Shown one piece after another: positions 9,436-18,162 of a stretch of 64,000 bases of DNA. The DNA is taken from contig JAHJLB010000011.1 in NCBI GenBank assembly GCA_018822105.1, positions 214,770 to 278,769 on the forward strand. The letters are read 5' to 3'. The translations under genes were made by a program, and so were the position numbers. The notes beneath the pieces are model-generated. The model saw only the letters and a list, made by a program, of their open reading frames with translations. It did no database searches and was not told the DNA's origin. The DNA is from Pseudomonadota bacterium. GTDB taxonomy: Bacteria > Desulfobacterota > Desulfovibrionia > Desulfovibrionales > Desulfovibrionaceae. The stretch's first letter is position 1, and each line of letters begins with the position of its first letter.

Positions 9436-10161
9436 ATGCCCCTTTTATGTGTCAACGTGGACCATGTGGCCACCCTGCGCCAGGCCCGCCTGGGCCGCGA
9501 GCCAGACCCCGTCCTGGCGGCCCATGAGGCCGAGCTGGGCGGCGCTTCCGGCATCATCGTGCACCTGCGCGAAGACCGCAGGCACATCCAGGACCGCGAC
9601 GTGGAGATACTGCGCCGCACGGCGAACACCAAGCTGAACCTGGAGATGGCCGCCACGGGGGAGATGCAGGACATCGCCCTGCGCATCCGCCCGGACACCG
9701 TGTGCCTCGTGCCGGAAAAGCGCCAGGAGCTGACCACCGAAGGGGGCCTCAACTGCGTGGGCCGCGAGGGCGAACTCTCGGCCTTCCTGGCTCCGCTCCT
9801 GGCCCAGGACATCGAGGCCAGCCTGTTCATCGACGCCGACCCGGCCCAGATCGAGGCCGCCAGCCGCACCGGCGCGCAGTTCATCGAGATCCACACCGGC
9901 CACTACGCGGACGCCGTGAGCCCCGAGGCCACCAAGGCCGAGCTGGAGAAGATCCTGTCCGGCATCCGCCACGCCCAGGGCCTGGGCCTCAGGGTCAACC
10001 TGGGCCACGGCCTGAACTACGTCAACGTCATGCCCTTCGCCCACGTGCCGGGCATTGCGGAATACTCCATCGGCCACAGCATCGTCTCCCGCGCCGCTTA
10101 CGTCGGCCTGCGCCAGGCCACCCGCGACATGGTGGAGATCCTGCGCGGCTTCGTGGACTAG
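9436..10161 (+). CDS. pdxJ: pyridoxine 5'-phosphate synthase
   Basis: This 241-residue TIM-barrel protein has the PdxJ start [15 protein letters not shown] and the sequences [22 protein letters not shown] and VNLGHGLNY. It condenses 1-deoxyxylulose 5-phosphate with 3-amino-2-oxopropyl phosphate in vitamin B6 synthesis. Two ATG codons lie close together. The one at 9432 is out of frame, and 9436 is in frame with a GGAGG six bases upstream. pdxJ leads a long plus-strand operon, and the pdxJ-acpS order is common in proteobacteria. Confidence 0.97.
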   Translation: MPLLCVNVDHVATLRQARLGREPDPVLAAHEAELGGASGIIVHLREDRRHIQDRDVEILRRTANTKLNLEMAATGEMQDIALRIRPDTVCLVPEKRQELTTEGGLNCVGREGELSAFLAPLLAQDIEASLFIDADPAQIEAASRTGAQFIEIHTGHYADAVSPEATKAELEKILSGIRHAQGLGLRVNLGHGLNYVNVMPFAHVPGIAEYSIGHSIVSRAAYVGLRQATRDMVEILRGFVD

Positions 10162-10169
10162 GGAGGCAG

Positions 10170-10556
10170 ATGATCCTGGGCATCGGACTGGACGTGGCGG
10201 AGATCCCGCGCATCAGGGACTCCCTTGCGCGCTTCGGGGAGCGCTTCACCGGCCGCGTACTCACAAAGGCCGAGGCTGCCGGAATGCCGGCGGCCCGCCC
10301 GGAGGCCTATGTGGCCGCGCGCTTCGCGGCCAAGGAGGCCTGCGCCAAGGCTCTGGGCACGGGCTTTGCCGGCGGCGTGGCCCTGACCAGCATCGAGGTG
10401 CTGAGCCTGCCCTCCGGCGCGCCGACCTTGCGCCTGCACGGCAAAGCCCTTGAAATCGCCTCCGGCATGGGCGTAGAGAGGATACACGTCTCCCTGACCC
10501 ACGGCCGCGATATCGCCGCCGCAACTGTGATCCTGGAGGGCGTTGCCGCCTTGTGA
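10170..10556 (+). CDS. acpS: holo-[acyl-carrier-protein] synthase
   Basis: This 128-residue protein is typical AcpS size. [15 protein letters not shown] carries the metal-binding aspartate. [14 protein letters not shown] is the conserved phosphopantetheinyl-transferase motif with its glutamate, and [12 protein letters not shown] follows near the C-terminus. It transfers 4'-phosphopantetheine from CoA onto acyl carrier protein. It starts eight bases after pdxJ with a GGGAGG ribosome site. Confidence 0.95.
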   Translation: MILGIGLDVAEIPRIRDSLARFGERFTGRVLTKAEAAGMPAARPEAYVAARFAAKEACAKALGTGFAGGVALTSIEVLSLPSGAPTLRLHGKALEIASGMGVERIHVSLTHGRDIAAATVILEGVAAL

Positions 10557-10606
10557 CCCGTTCCCGGCCTGAGCCCGCCCCAAACCTCCAAGGAGGACAG
10601 CACGCC

Positions 10607-12205
10607 ATGCCACAGCCCAAGCCCCTCGACCTCTTCGACCCCCTGCCCACGCCGATGGAGATGGCCGCCTGGGACCTGGCCGCCATCCGCGACTTCGGCC
10701 TCAAGCCCGAGCTGCTCATGGAGAACGCCGGGGCCGAGGCCTTGTCCGCCCTGCGCGAGGCCTACGGGCCCCTGGCCGGGGCGCGGACCCTGCTCATCGC
10801 CGGGGGCGGCAACAACGGCGGCGACGCCTTCGTCCTGGCCCGCAGGCTGCTGGACGAGGGCGCGGAGCCCCTGGTGCTGCACACCCGCCCCATGTCCGCC
10901 TACCGCGCCGAGGCCCGCTACCATCTGGACCTCGCCAGGCGCGCAGGCGCGGTCTTCCGCCACCTGCCCCCGGCCCGCGCCAAGGCCGTTTTTGCCAGCT
11001 GCGAAGCCCCGGACATCCTGGTGGACGGCCTCATGGGCACTGGCTTCAGCGGCGAGCTCTCGCCCGAGGCCCTGGAGCTGGTGCAGCTCATGAACGAACT
11101 TGGCCAGAACTGCTTTGTCCTGGCCCTGGACACCCCTTCGGGCCTGAACGGGCTCACCGGCCAGCCCCGGCCCGAGGCCGTGCACGCGGACCTCACCGTG
11201 GCCTTCCACGCCCCCAAGCTGGGCTCCGCCCTGCCCCTGGCCGCGGCCCATGTGGGGGAGCTCGCGACGCGGGCCATCGGCATTCCCCGCGCGGTGATGG
11301 AGGCCTCCCCGCCCAGCCAGGTGCTGCTCACGCAGCGCCTGTTCAGCCTGCTGCCTCCCCCATCCGCAGAAATGCACAAGGGCCGGGCCGGGCATGTGCT
11401 CGTGCTCGGCGGCAGCGAAGGCCTGACCGGAGCGGCGCAGCTCTGCGCCCTGGGCGCCCTGCGCGCCGGGGCCGGGCTGGTCACCGTGGGCTGCCCGCAC
11501 GGCGTCCTGCCCGAGGTCAAGGCCGGCATGCCGGACATCATGGCCCTGGGCCTGGGCCAGGGCAGCACCTGGACAGAGGGCTGCATGGACTCCCTCCTCC
11601 CGTCTCTGGGCCGCTACGACTGCGTGGTCATCGGGCCGGGCCTGGGCCGCAACCAGGAGGCCGCGGACTTCCTGGCCCTGTTCCCCAGGGCCTTTGCCAG
11701 CGCCTTTGACAAGGGCTGGGCCACGCCCTGCATCTACGACGCCGACGCCCTGTATCACCTGGCCCTGGCGCCCAAGCTCATGCGCGAGCTGCCCAAGAAC
11801 GCCGTGCTCACCCCGCACCCCGGCGAAATGGCCCGCCTCCTCGGCATGGGCATGGGCGAGGTCCAGGCCGACCGCGTCTCGGCCGCGCACCGCTTCCTGT
11901 CCACGCATCCGCAGGTGCTGACCCTGAAGGGCGCCGGCACCCTGGTGGGCCAGGGCGAAATGCTGCACCTGTCGCCCATCACCGCGCCCAATCTGGCCGT
12001 GGGCGGGTCCGGCGACGTGCTGGCCGGGGTCATCGCAGCGGTGCTGGCACGCGGCATCCCCCCCCTGCAGGCGGCCTGCCTCGGAGTCTACTGGCACGGG
12101 CTCTGCGGCCTGGCCCTCGCGCGCGAATTTCCAGGCCGGGGCAATCTCGCCTCGGAAATCGCCCATGCCCTCCCACACGTCCTCAAGGAGTACACCCCAT
12201 GCTAA
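10607..12205 (+). CDS. nnr: bifunctional NAD(P)H-hydrate epimerase / ADP-dependent NAD(P)H-hydrate dehydratase
   Basis: This 532-residue fusion repairs hydrated NAD(P)H. The N-terminal YjeF domain (about residues 1-230) has LMENAG, AGGGNNGGDAFVLAR and LDTPSGLNG. The C-terminal ribokinase-like domain (about 250-530) has KGRAGHVLVLGGS, VIGPGLG, LTPHPGEMARLLG and AVGGSGDVLAGVIA. The start at 10607 follows AAGGAGGA. It sits in the pdxJ-acpS operon and overlaps the next gene by seven bases. Confidence 0.95.
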   Translation: MPQPKPLDLFDPLPTPMEMAAWDLAAIRDFGLKPELLMENAGAEALSALREAYGPLAGARTLLIAGGGNNGGDAFVLARRLLDEGAEPLVLHTRPMSAYRAEARYHLDLARRAGAVFRHLPPARAKAVFASCEAPDILVDGLMGTGFSGELSPEALELVQLMNELGQNCFVLALDTPSGLNGLTGQPRPEAVHADLTVAFHAPKLGSALPLAAAHVGELATRAIGIPRAVMEASPPSQVLLTQRLFSLLPPPSAEMHKGRAGHVLVLGGSEGLTGAAQLCALGALRAGAGLVTVGCPHGVLPEVKAGMPDIMALGLGQGSTWTEGCMDSLLPSLGRYDCVVIGPGLGRNQEAADFLALFPRAFASAFDKGWATPCIYDADALYHLALAPKLMRELPKNAVLTPHPGEMARLLGMGMGEVQADRVSAAHRFLSTHPQVLTLKGAGTLVGQGEMLHLSPITAPNLAVGGSGDVLAGVIAAVLARGIPPLQAACLGVYWHGLCGLALAREFPGRGNLASEIAHALPHVLKEYTPC

Positions 12206-12660
12206 AGGCCATCGACATCATGACCGCAGATCCCGTGACCCTGGCCCCGGAGACCGACATCCGCACCGCCGCCGCCCTGCTGCTGGACAGAAAGATCAAC
12301 GGAGCTCCCGTGGTCGACGCCCAGGGGCGCCTGGTGGGCGTGCTCTGCCAGAGCGACCTCGTGGCCCAGCAAAAGCAGGTGACCCTGCCCTCGGTGTTCG
12401 CCATGCTCGACGGCTTCATCGCCCTTTCCAGCCGCGACGACTTCGAGCGTGAGCTCCAGAAGATCGCCGCCACCAGCGTCGCCCAGGCCATGACCGCCAG
12501 CCCGCGCACCGTGAGCCCGCAGACGCCCATCGACGAGATCGCCACGGTGATGGTCAACGAAAAGCTGTTCACCCTGCCCGTGGTGGACTCCGGCAGGCTC
12601 GTCGGCGTGGTGGGCAAGGAGGACATCCTGCGCACCCTGCTCACGGTCAAGGCGCCCTGA
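12199..12660 (+). CDS. tandem CBS-domain protein
   Basis: This 153-residue protein consists of two CBS domains. The first runs from MLKAIDIMTADPVTLAPE to LVGVLCQSDLV (residues 1-55). The second runs from VAQAMTASPRTVSPQTPI to LVGVVGKEDILR (about 95-148). CBS pairs usually bind adenine nucleotides and act as small sensors or regulatory subunits. No catalytic domain is attached, and the partner cannot be read from the sequence. The gene is tightly packed between nnr and tsaE. Confidence 0.9.
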   Translation: MLKAIDIMTADPVTLAPETDIRTAAALLLDRKINGAPVVDAQGRLVGVLCQSDLVAQQKQVTLPSVFAMLDGFIALSSRDDFERELQKIAATSVAQAMTASPRTVSPQTPIDEIATVMVNEKLFTLPVVDSGRLVGVVGKEDILRTLLTVKAP

Positions 12661-12675
12661 CCCAAGGAGAAGGAC

Positions 12676-13170
12676 ATGCGGGTGCATCTGCCGACCCCTG
12701 ACGACACGCTGGCCCTGGGCGCGGTGCTGGGCCGCGGCCTGGCCGGCCTCTCGCCGCCTGCGGCCCTGCTGCTCCAGGGGCCCCTGGGCTCGGGCAAGAC
12801 CACCCTGGTGCGCGGGCTGGTGTCCGCCCTGCCCGGCGCGGAGGAGGCCGAGGTCTCGAGCCCCAGCTTCAACCTGATGAACATCTATCCCACCAGGCCG
12901 CCGGTGGCCCATTTCGACCTCTACCGGGTGGACGCCCACCCGCTGGAGGAGTTCGAGGAGGTGCTGGGCCAGGCCGGCACCCTCCTGGTGGCCGAATGGA
13001 TCGACAGGGTCGAGAAAAAACTGTGGCCGGACGAGGCGCTGCACATCGAATGGGTGCCGGTTGCCTCTGGACGGGCGCTCAAAATCAGGGCATGGGGTAA
13101 GGCGGCCAGCGGACTGCTTGAGACCCTGGCCCCGACGCTCAACCAATGGCAGAAGGGCACTGACGTATGA
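12676..13170 (+). CDS. tsaE: tRNA threonylcarbamoyladenosine biosynthesis ATPase TsaE
   Basis: This 164-residue P-loop protein has the Walker A motif GPLGSGKTT near residue 35, then SSPSFNLMNIYP, HFDLYRVD and LLVAEWIDR. These are all TsaE features. It energises the TsaB-TsaD complex that makes t6A in ANN-decoding tRNAs. The stop overlaps the lysC start by four bases (ATGA), so translation is probably coupled. An AAGGAG site precedes its own ATG. Confidence 0.95.
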   Translation: MRVHLPTPDDTLALGAVLGRGLAGLSPPAALLLQGPLGSGKTTLVRGLVSALPGAEEAEVSSPSFNLMNIYPTRPPVAHFDLYRVDAHPLEEFEEVLGQAGTLLVAEWIDRVEKKLWPDEALHIEWVPVASGRALKIRAWGKAASGLLETLAPTLNQWQKGTDV

Positions 13171-14393
13171 AGAACATCGTGGTCCAGAAATTCGGCGGCA
13201 CCTCCGTGCGCAACTTGGAGTGCATGAAGCAGGTGCTGAACAATGTCCGCCGCCCCCTGGCGGAAGGCAGCAAGGTCATCGTTGTGCTCTCGGCCATGGC
13301 CGGGGAGACCAACCGGCTGCTGGCCCTGGCCAAGGAATGGTCGGCCACGCCCGACGCCGCGGAGCTGGACAGCCTCGTGTCCACCGGCGAGCAGATCTCC
13401 GTGGCCCTCTTCGCCATGATGGCCAAGGACCAAGGGCTGCGCGCCCGGTCGCTGCTGGGCTTCCAGATTCCCATCGTCAGCAACGCCTCCTACGGCAAGG
13501 CGCGCATCGAGAGCATCGACGGCGCCCGGATCACGGAGATGCTCAAGGACAACGACGTCCTTGTGGTGGCCGGGTTCCAGGGCGTGAACGAGCACGCCCG
13601 CATCACCACCCTGGGCCGCGGCGGCTCGGACACCTCGGCCGTGGCCGTGGCTGCGGCCCTGGACGCCCGGATGTGCGAGATCTACACCGACGTGCCCGGC
13701 GTGTTCACCACCGACCCGAACATGTGCGCCGACGCCAAGAAGATCGACCGCATCTCCTACGACGAGATGCTGGAGATGGCCAGCATGGGCGCCAAGGTAC
13801 TCCAGATCCGTTCCGTGGAGTTCGCCAAGAAGTACAACGTCACCGTGCATGTGCGCTCCACCTTCAGTGATGAGCCCGGCACCATAGTCACCCAGGAGGA
13901 TGCAAACATGGAAGCAGTGCAAGTCGCCGGCGTCGCCTACGACAAGGATCAGGCCCAGATCACCCTGGTGGGCGTGCTCGACGAGCCCGGCGTCTGCGCC
14001 TCCGTCTTCACCCCCATCGCGGAGAGGAAGATCCTCGTGGACATGATCGTGCAGAACCCCAGCCGCGAGGGCCGCACGGACATCACCTTCACCGTGCCCC
14101 GGGCCGATCTGGACCAGACCCTGAAGCTCATGGAGGGGCTGATGCCTGAAATCGGCTACAAAGCGCTGCTGTCGGACAAGAGCGTCAGCAAGGTCTCGGT
14201 CATCGGCGTGGGCATGCGCAACCATTCCGGCGTGGCGGCCCAGGCCTTCCGCGCCCTGCGCGACGAGAACATCAACATCCTCATGATCAGCACCTCGGAG
14301 ATCAAGCTCTCCTGCCTCATCGAGGACAAGTACACGGAGCTTGCGGTGCGCACCCTGCACCAGACCTTCCTCGGACAATATCAGGTGGGGTAG
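13167..14393 (+). CDS. lysC: aspartate kinase
   Basis: This 408-residue protein phosphorylates aspartate, the first step to lysine, methionine and threonine. The N-terminal kinase domain has VVQKFGGTSV, STGEQISVALF, GRGGSDTSAVAVAAAL and YTDVPGVFTTDP. From about residue 260 come two ACT domains for feedback control. The length is that of the common single-function LysC. Together with thrC at 59.3 kb, the window holds two steps of the aspartate family. Confidence 0.97.
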   Translation: MKNIVVQKFGGTSVRNLECMKQVLNNVRRPLAEGSKVIVVLSAMAGETNRLLALAKEWSATPDAAELDSLVSTGEQISVALFAMMAKDQGLRARSLLGFQIPIVSNASYGKARIESIDGARITEMLKDNDVLVVAGFQGVNEHARITTLGRGGSDTSAVAVAAALDARMCEIYTDVPGVFTTDPNMCADAKKIDRISYDEMLEMASMGAKVLQIRSVEFAKKYNVTVHVRSTFSDEPGTIVTQEDANMEAVQVAGVAYDKDQAQITLVGVLDEPGVCASVFTPIAERKILVDMIVQNPSREGRTDITFTVPRADLDQTLKLMEGLMPEIGYKALLSDKSVSKVSVIGVGMRNHSGVAAQAFRALRDENINILMISTSEIKLSCLIEDKYTELAVRTLHQTFLGQYQVG

Positions 14394-14397
14394 CGGC

Positions 14398-16026
14398 ATG
14401 CGCCAGGTCAGCATCTACGACACGACCCTCAGGGACGGCTCCCAGGCCGAGGAACTGAACCTCACCACCGAGGACAAGATCCGCATCGCCTGCAAGCTGG
14501 ATGAGCTGGGAATCCACTACATCGAGGGCGGCTGGCCAGGCTCGAACCCCACGGACAAGCTGTTCTTCAAGGAGATCAAGAACTATTCCCTGAAGAACGC
14601 CAAGGTCTCGGCCTTCGGCAGCACCCACAACAACAAGAATGCGCCGGACTCCGACCCGAACCTCAAGGCCATCCTGGACGCCGGGGTGGAGGTGGCGACC
14701 ATCTTCGGCAAGACCTGGGACTTCCATGTGACCCACGCCCTGCGGGTGAGCCTGCCGAGAAACCTGGAGCTCATCGGCGGCAGCCTGGGGACGCTGCGCC
14801 CCGGCGTGAGCGAGCTGTTCTTCGACGCCGAGCATTTCTTCGACGGCTTCAAGGCCAACCGCGACTACGCCCTGGCCTGCCTCAAGACCGCCCTGGAAGC
14901 CGGGGCCGAACTGCTGGTGCTCTGCGACACCAACGGCGGCACCCTGACCGGCGAGCTCTCGGAGGTCATCCGGCAGGTCCAGGCCGCCCTGCCCGGGGCT
15001 GCCCTGGGCATCCACGCCCACAACGACGCCGAGGTGGCCGTGGCCAATTCGCTGGAGGCCGTGCGCCTGGGCTGCGTGCAGGTGCAGGGCACCGTGAACG
15101 GCTATGGCGAACGCTGCGGCAACGCCAACCTCTGCTCGGTCATCCCCAGCCTGGAGCTCAAGATGGGCGTCTCCTGCATCGGGGCGGAGAGCCTGAAAAA
15201 GCTCACCGGCGCGGCCCACTACATCTCCGAGACCGTCAACGTCCGGCCCTTCCCGCGCCAGGCCTACGTCGGCGCCTCGGCCTTCGCCCACAAGGGCGGC
15301 GTGCACGTCAGCGCCGTGGTCAAAAACCCGCAGACCTACGAGCACATCCGGCCGGAGCAGGTGGGCAACACCAACCGCATCCTGCTCTCGGACCTGGCCG
15401 GGCGCAGCAACATCCTCTTCAAGGCCAGGCAGTACGGCTACGACCTGGACAAGGAAGACCCCGCCGTCATGGACCTCCTGGCCGAGCTCAAGCGCCGCGA
15501 GGGCATGGGCTACGAGTACTCCGTGGCCGAGGCCAGCTACGAGATCCTCTTCTTCCGCATGATGGGCTGGAGCAAGCGCTATTTCCAGCTGGTGAACTAC
15601 CGCGTGCTGGACTCCGTGAACGAGGAGAGCGAGCCCTTCTCCGAGGCCACGGTGATGCTCCAGGTGCGCGGCGAGGTGGTCCACACGGCGGCCACGGGCC
15701 GCGGCCCGGTGAACGCCCTGGACACGGCCCTGCGCCGCGCGCTGGAGCTCTCCTACCCAGGCCTGGCCCAGATGCGCCTGCTCGATTTCAAGGTCCGCGT
15801 CATGTCCATGGCCAGCAAGGAGGGCGGCGGCACGGCGTCCTTCGTGCGCGTGCTCATCGAGTCCGGCGACAAGCGCGACCGCTGGACCACGGTGGGCGTG
15901 TCGCACAACATCATCGAGGCCAGCTGGCAGGCCCTGGTGGACTCCATCAACTACAAGCTCTTCAAGGACGACCCGCAGAAGTGGCCCCAGCCCGGCGGAA
16001 AGCACGACAAGCCCGCCCGGTCCTGA
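14398..16026 (+). CDS. cimA: (R)-citramalate synthase
   Basis: This 542-residue DRE-TIM enzyme has IYDTTLRDGSQAEELNLT at the start, then the metal site GIHAHNDAEVAVANS, and VQGTVNGYGERCGNANL. The C-terminal ~140 residues form a LeuA-like regulatory domain. SQAEE and FGSTHNN are typical of the long CimA class rather than LeuA or NifV. It condenses pyruvate with acetyl-CoA to citramalate for isoleucine synthesis without threonine deaminase. LeuC, LeuD and LeuB, found earlier in the window, would process its product. It starts five bases after lysC. Confidence 0.93.
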   Translation: MRQVSIYDTTLRDGSQAEELNLTTEDKIRIACKLDELGIHYIEGGWPGSNPTDKLFFKEIKNYSLKNAKVSAFGSTHNNKNAPDSDPNLKAILDAGVEVATIFGKTWDFHVTHALRVSLPRNLELIGGSLGTLRPGVSELFFDAEHFFDGFKANRDYALACLKTALEAGAELLVLCDTNGGTLTGELSEVIRQVQAALPGAALGIHAHNDAEVAVANSLEAVRLGCVQVQGTVNGYGERCGNANLCSVIPSLELKMGVSCIGAESLKKLTGAAHYISETVNVRPFPRQAYVGASAFAHKGGVHVSAVVKNPQTYEHIRPEQVGNTNRILLSDLAGRSNILFKARQYGYDLDKEDPAVMDLLAELKRREGMGYEYSVAEASYEILFFRMMGWSKRYFQLVNYRVLDSVNEESEPFSEATVMLQVRGEVVHTAATGRGPVNALDTALRRALELSYPGLAQMRLLDFKVRVMSMASKEGGGTASFVRVLIESGDKRDRWTTVGVSHNIIEASWQALVDSINYKLFKDDPQKWPQPGGKHDKPARS

Positions 16027-16868
16027 TGCGGCAGGAGCAGGCAGGGCCGCGGCGCGCCCCCTGCCGGATCACCGTCCTGTGCGACAACGAGTCCGCTGAC
16101 CCGGGCTGCGGGTGCGAATGGGGCCTGGCCCTGGCCGTGGAGCTGGACCAGGGCGGCCTGTGGCTCTGGGACGCGGGCCAGACGGACCTGTTCCTGCGCA
16201 ACGCGCGCCACCTCGGCATCGATGCCGGACAGGCCAGCGGCCTGGCCTTGAGCCACGGCCACTACGACCACACCGGAGGCCTGGGCGCCCTCTGCGCCGC
16301 CACGGCTTTTCGCGGCCCCATTTACGCCCACCCGGCCTGCGCCCGCAGGCGCTACGCCCAAGAGCACGGCCGGCCAAAGCCCATCGGCCCGCCGCTCCCC
16401 CTGCCGGACTTCACCCTTGCCGGCCCGCTCACTGTCCTCGCCCCGGGCCTGACGCTTCTGACGGACATTCCGCGCGCGCCGGGCAGGTTCCAGGCCGTGC
16501 AGGGCTTCTCCCTGGACCCCTCGGGGACCGAGCCCGATCTTGTGCCCGATGACGCCTTCCTGGTCCTGGACAGCGCCTCCGGCCCGGTGGTCATCCTGGG
16601 CTGCTGCCACAGCGGCCTGGCCAATTCCCTGGCCTGCGCGCGCCAGCGCCTGGGCCTGGACCGGGTCTTCGCCGTGCTGGGCGGCCTGCACCTGTTCAAG
16701 GCCGGCCCAGAGGCCCTGGAGGAGACGGCCGGAGCCCTGGAGGAGTTCGGCGTGCGCCGCCTGCTGGCCGGGCACTGCACCGGGCCGGACCGCCTGGCGC
16801 GCCTGAAGCGGCGCCTGCCCGACCGCCAAGTGCTCCCCCTGGCCGCCGGGCAGACCTGGTTCTTCTGA
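16026..16868 (+). CDS. metallo-beta-lactamase-fold hydrolase (COG1237 type)
   Basis: This 280-residue protein contains the metal motif LSHGHYDHTGGLGAL near residues 75-90, then GCCHSGLAN, GGLHLFK and LLAGHCTG. That His pattern is the MBL group annotated as dihydropterin-aminobenzene phosphate synthase-like or MJ0936-like hydrolases. The true substrate is unknown. Its ATG overlaps the cimA stop by one base (TGATG), so it is the last gene of the pdxJ operon. An in-frame extension into cimA exists but is unlikely. Confidence 0.85.
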   Translation: MRQEQAGPRRAPCRITVLCDNESADPGCGCEWGLALAVELDQGGLWLWDAGQTDLFLRNARHLGIDAGQASGLALSHGHYDHTGGLGALCAATAFRGPIYAHPACARRRYAQEHGRPKPIGPPLPLPDFTLAGPLTVLAPGLTLLTDIPRAPGRFQAVQGFSLDPSGTEPDLVPDDAFLVLDSASGPVVILGCCHSGLANSLACARQRLGLDRVFAVLGGLHLFKAGPEALEETAGALEEFGVRRLLAGHCTGPDRLARLKRRLPDRQVLPLAAGQTWFF

Positions 16869-16992
16869 GCCCATACCAAGAAACATTTCCTTTGACCTTT
16901 CCAATCACGCGAATCTGGTCTAAAGCGTGTACAGGGTGCATGTTCCCCAGGCTGTGCGCCCGCATCGATTCTGGACCGCAGGAGGCGAGCCC

Positions 16993-18162
16993 ATGACCAC
17001 CGACGCGCTGCTTGATCTGCGCAAGTTCCTGGCTCCGGAAACGGTGTTCGGCGCAGACGCGGGACGCCTTGCCGGCCGCTACGCCCACAACCTCGGCGCG
17101 CGCCGGGTGCTTCTGGTCACAGACCCGGGGGTGGCCGCGCAGCCCTGGTTTCCAGGCATCCAGGCCACCCTGGCCGAGTCCGGGGTGGAGCACGTGCTAT
17201 ATTCCGAAGTTTCCCCAAACCCGCGCGACACCCAGGTCATGCACGGGGCCGAGATCTACCGCGCCAGCGGCTGCGACGCCCTGGTGGCCGTGGGCGGGGG
17301 CAGTCCCATGGACTGCGCCAAGGGCATCGGCATCGTCTGCGCCAACAACCGCGACATCCTGACCTTCGAAGGCGCGGACAAGGTGCCTGTGCCCGGCCCG
17401 CCGCTCATCTGCGTGCCCACCACCGCGGGCAGCTCGGCGGATGTCTCCCAGTTCGCCATCATCAACGATACGACGCGCCAGGTGAAGATCGCCATCGTCA
17501 GCAAGGCCGTGGTGCCCGACGCCGCCCTCATCGATCCGACCCTCACCGTGACCATGGACCGCGAACTGACGGCCAACACCGGGGTGGACGCCCTGACCCA
17601 CGCCATCGAGGCCTACGTGTCCAACGCCCACGGCCCCATCACCGACCTCTTCGCCCTGGAGGCCGTGCGGCGCGTCCACCGGCACCTTCCCTTGGCCATA
17701 CAGAACCCTGACGACCTGGACGCGCGCGCCGGCATGATGCTCGGCAGCATGTACGCGGGCCTGGCCTTCTCCAACGCCATCCTGGGCGCCGTGCACGCCA
17801 TGGCCCACAGCCTGGGCGGGTTCTTGGACCTGCCCCACGGCCAGTGCAACGCCATCCTGCTGGACCATGTCATGGACCACAACTTCGCCTCCGCGCCGGA
17901 GCGCTACACGGACATCGGCCTGGCCCTGGGGGCGAGCATCCCCCCCGGAGCGGGCCAGGAGGAAATACAGGCGCTGGTGCTGGCCCAGGTGCGCGCCTTC
18001 AAGGCCAGCGTGGGCGTCACGGCGGGCCTCGCCGCGCTCGGAGTGAAATCCGGCGACCTGGACCGCCTGGCGGAGTTCGCCCTGCTGGACCCCTGCATGA
18101 TCACAAACCCCAAGCCCCTCACGACCGGGGACATCCGCGCGTTGTTCGAACATGCCCTCTGA
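16993..18162 (+). CDS. ercA: iron-containing alcohol dehydrogenase homologue, ErcA-like
   Basis: This 389-residue group III alcohol dehydrogenase has the nucleotide motif VAVGGGSPMDCAKG, VPTTAGSSADVS, and the metal ligands in GVDALTHAIEAYVS, HAMAHSLGG and LPHGQCNA. The N-terminal LDLRKFLAPETVFG is what I associate with ErcA, a member thought to act in signalling rather than bulk alcohol oxidation. That assignment is from memory. The metal ligands look intact, so an active enzyme is equally possible. It starts after GGAGGCGAG and overlaps the next gene, a c-di-GMP protein, by 11 bases. Confidence 0.75.
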   Translation: MTTDALLDLRKFLAPETVFGADAGRLAGRYAHNLGARRVLLVTDPGVAAQPWFPGIQATLAESGVEHVLYSEVSPNPRDTQVMHGAEIYRASGCDALVAVGGGSPMDCAKGIGIVCANNRDILTFEGADKVPVPGPPLICVPTTAGSSADVSQFAIINDTTRQVKIAIVSKAVVPDAALIDPTLTVTMDRELTANTGVDALTHAIEAYVSNAHGPITDLFALEAVRRVHRHLPLAIQNPDDLDARAGMMLGSMYAGLAFSNAILGAVHAMAHSLGGFLDLPHGQCNAILLDHVMDHNFASAPERYTDIGLALGASIPPGAGQEEIQALVLAQVRAFKASVGVTAGLAALGVKSGDLDRLAEFALLDPCMITNPKPLTTGDIRALFEHAL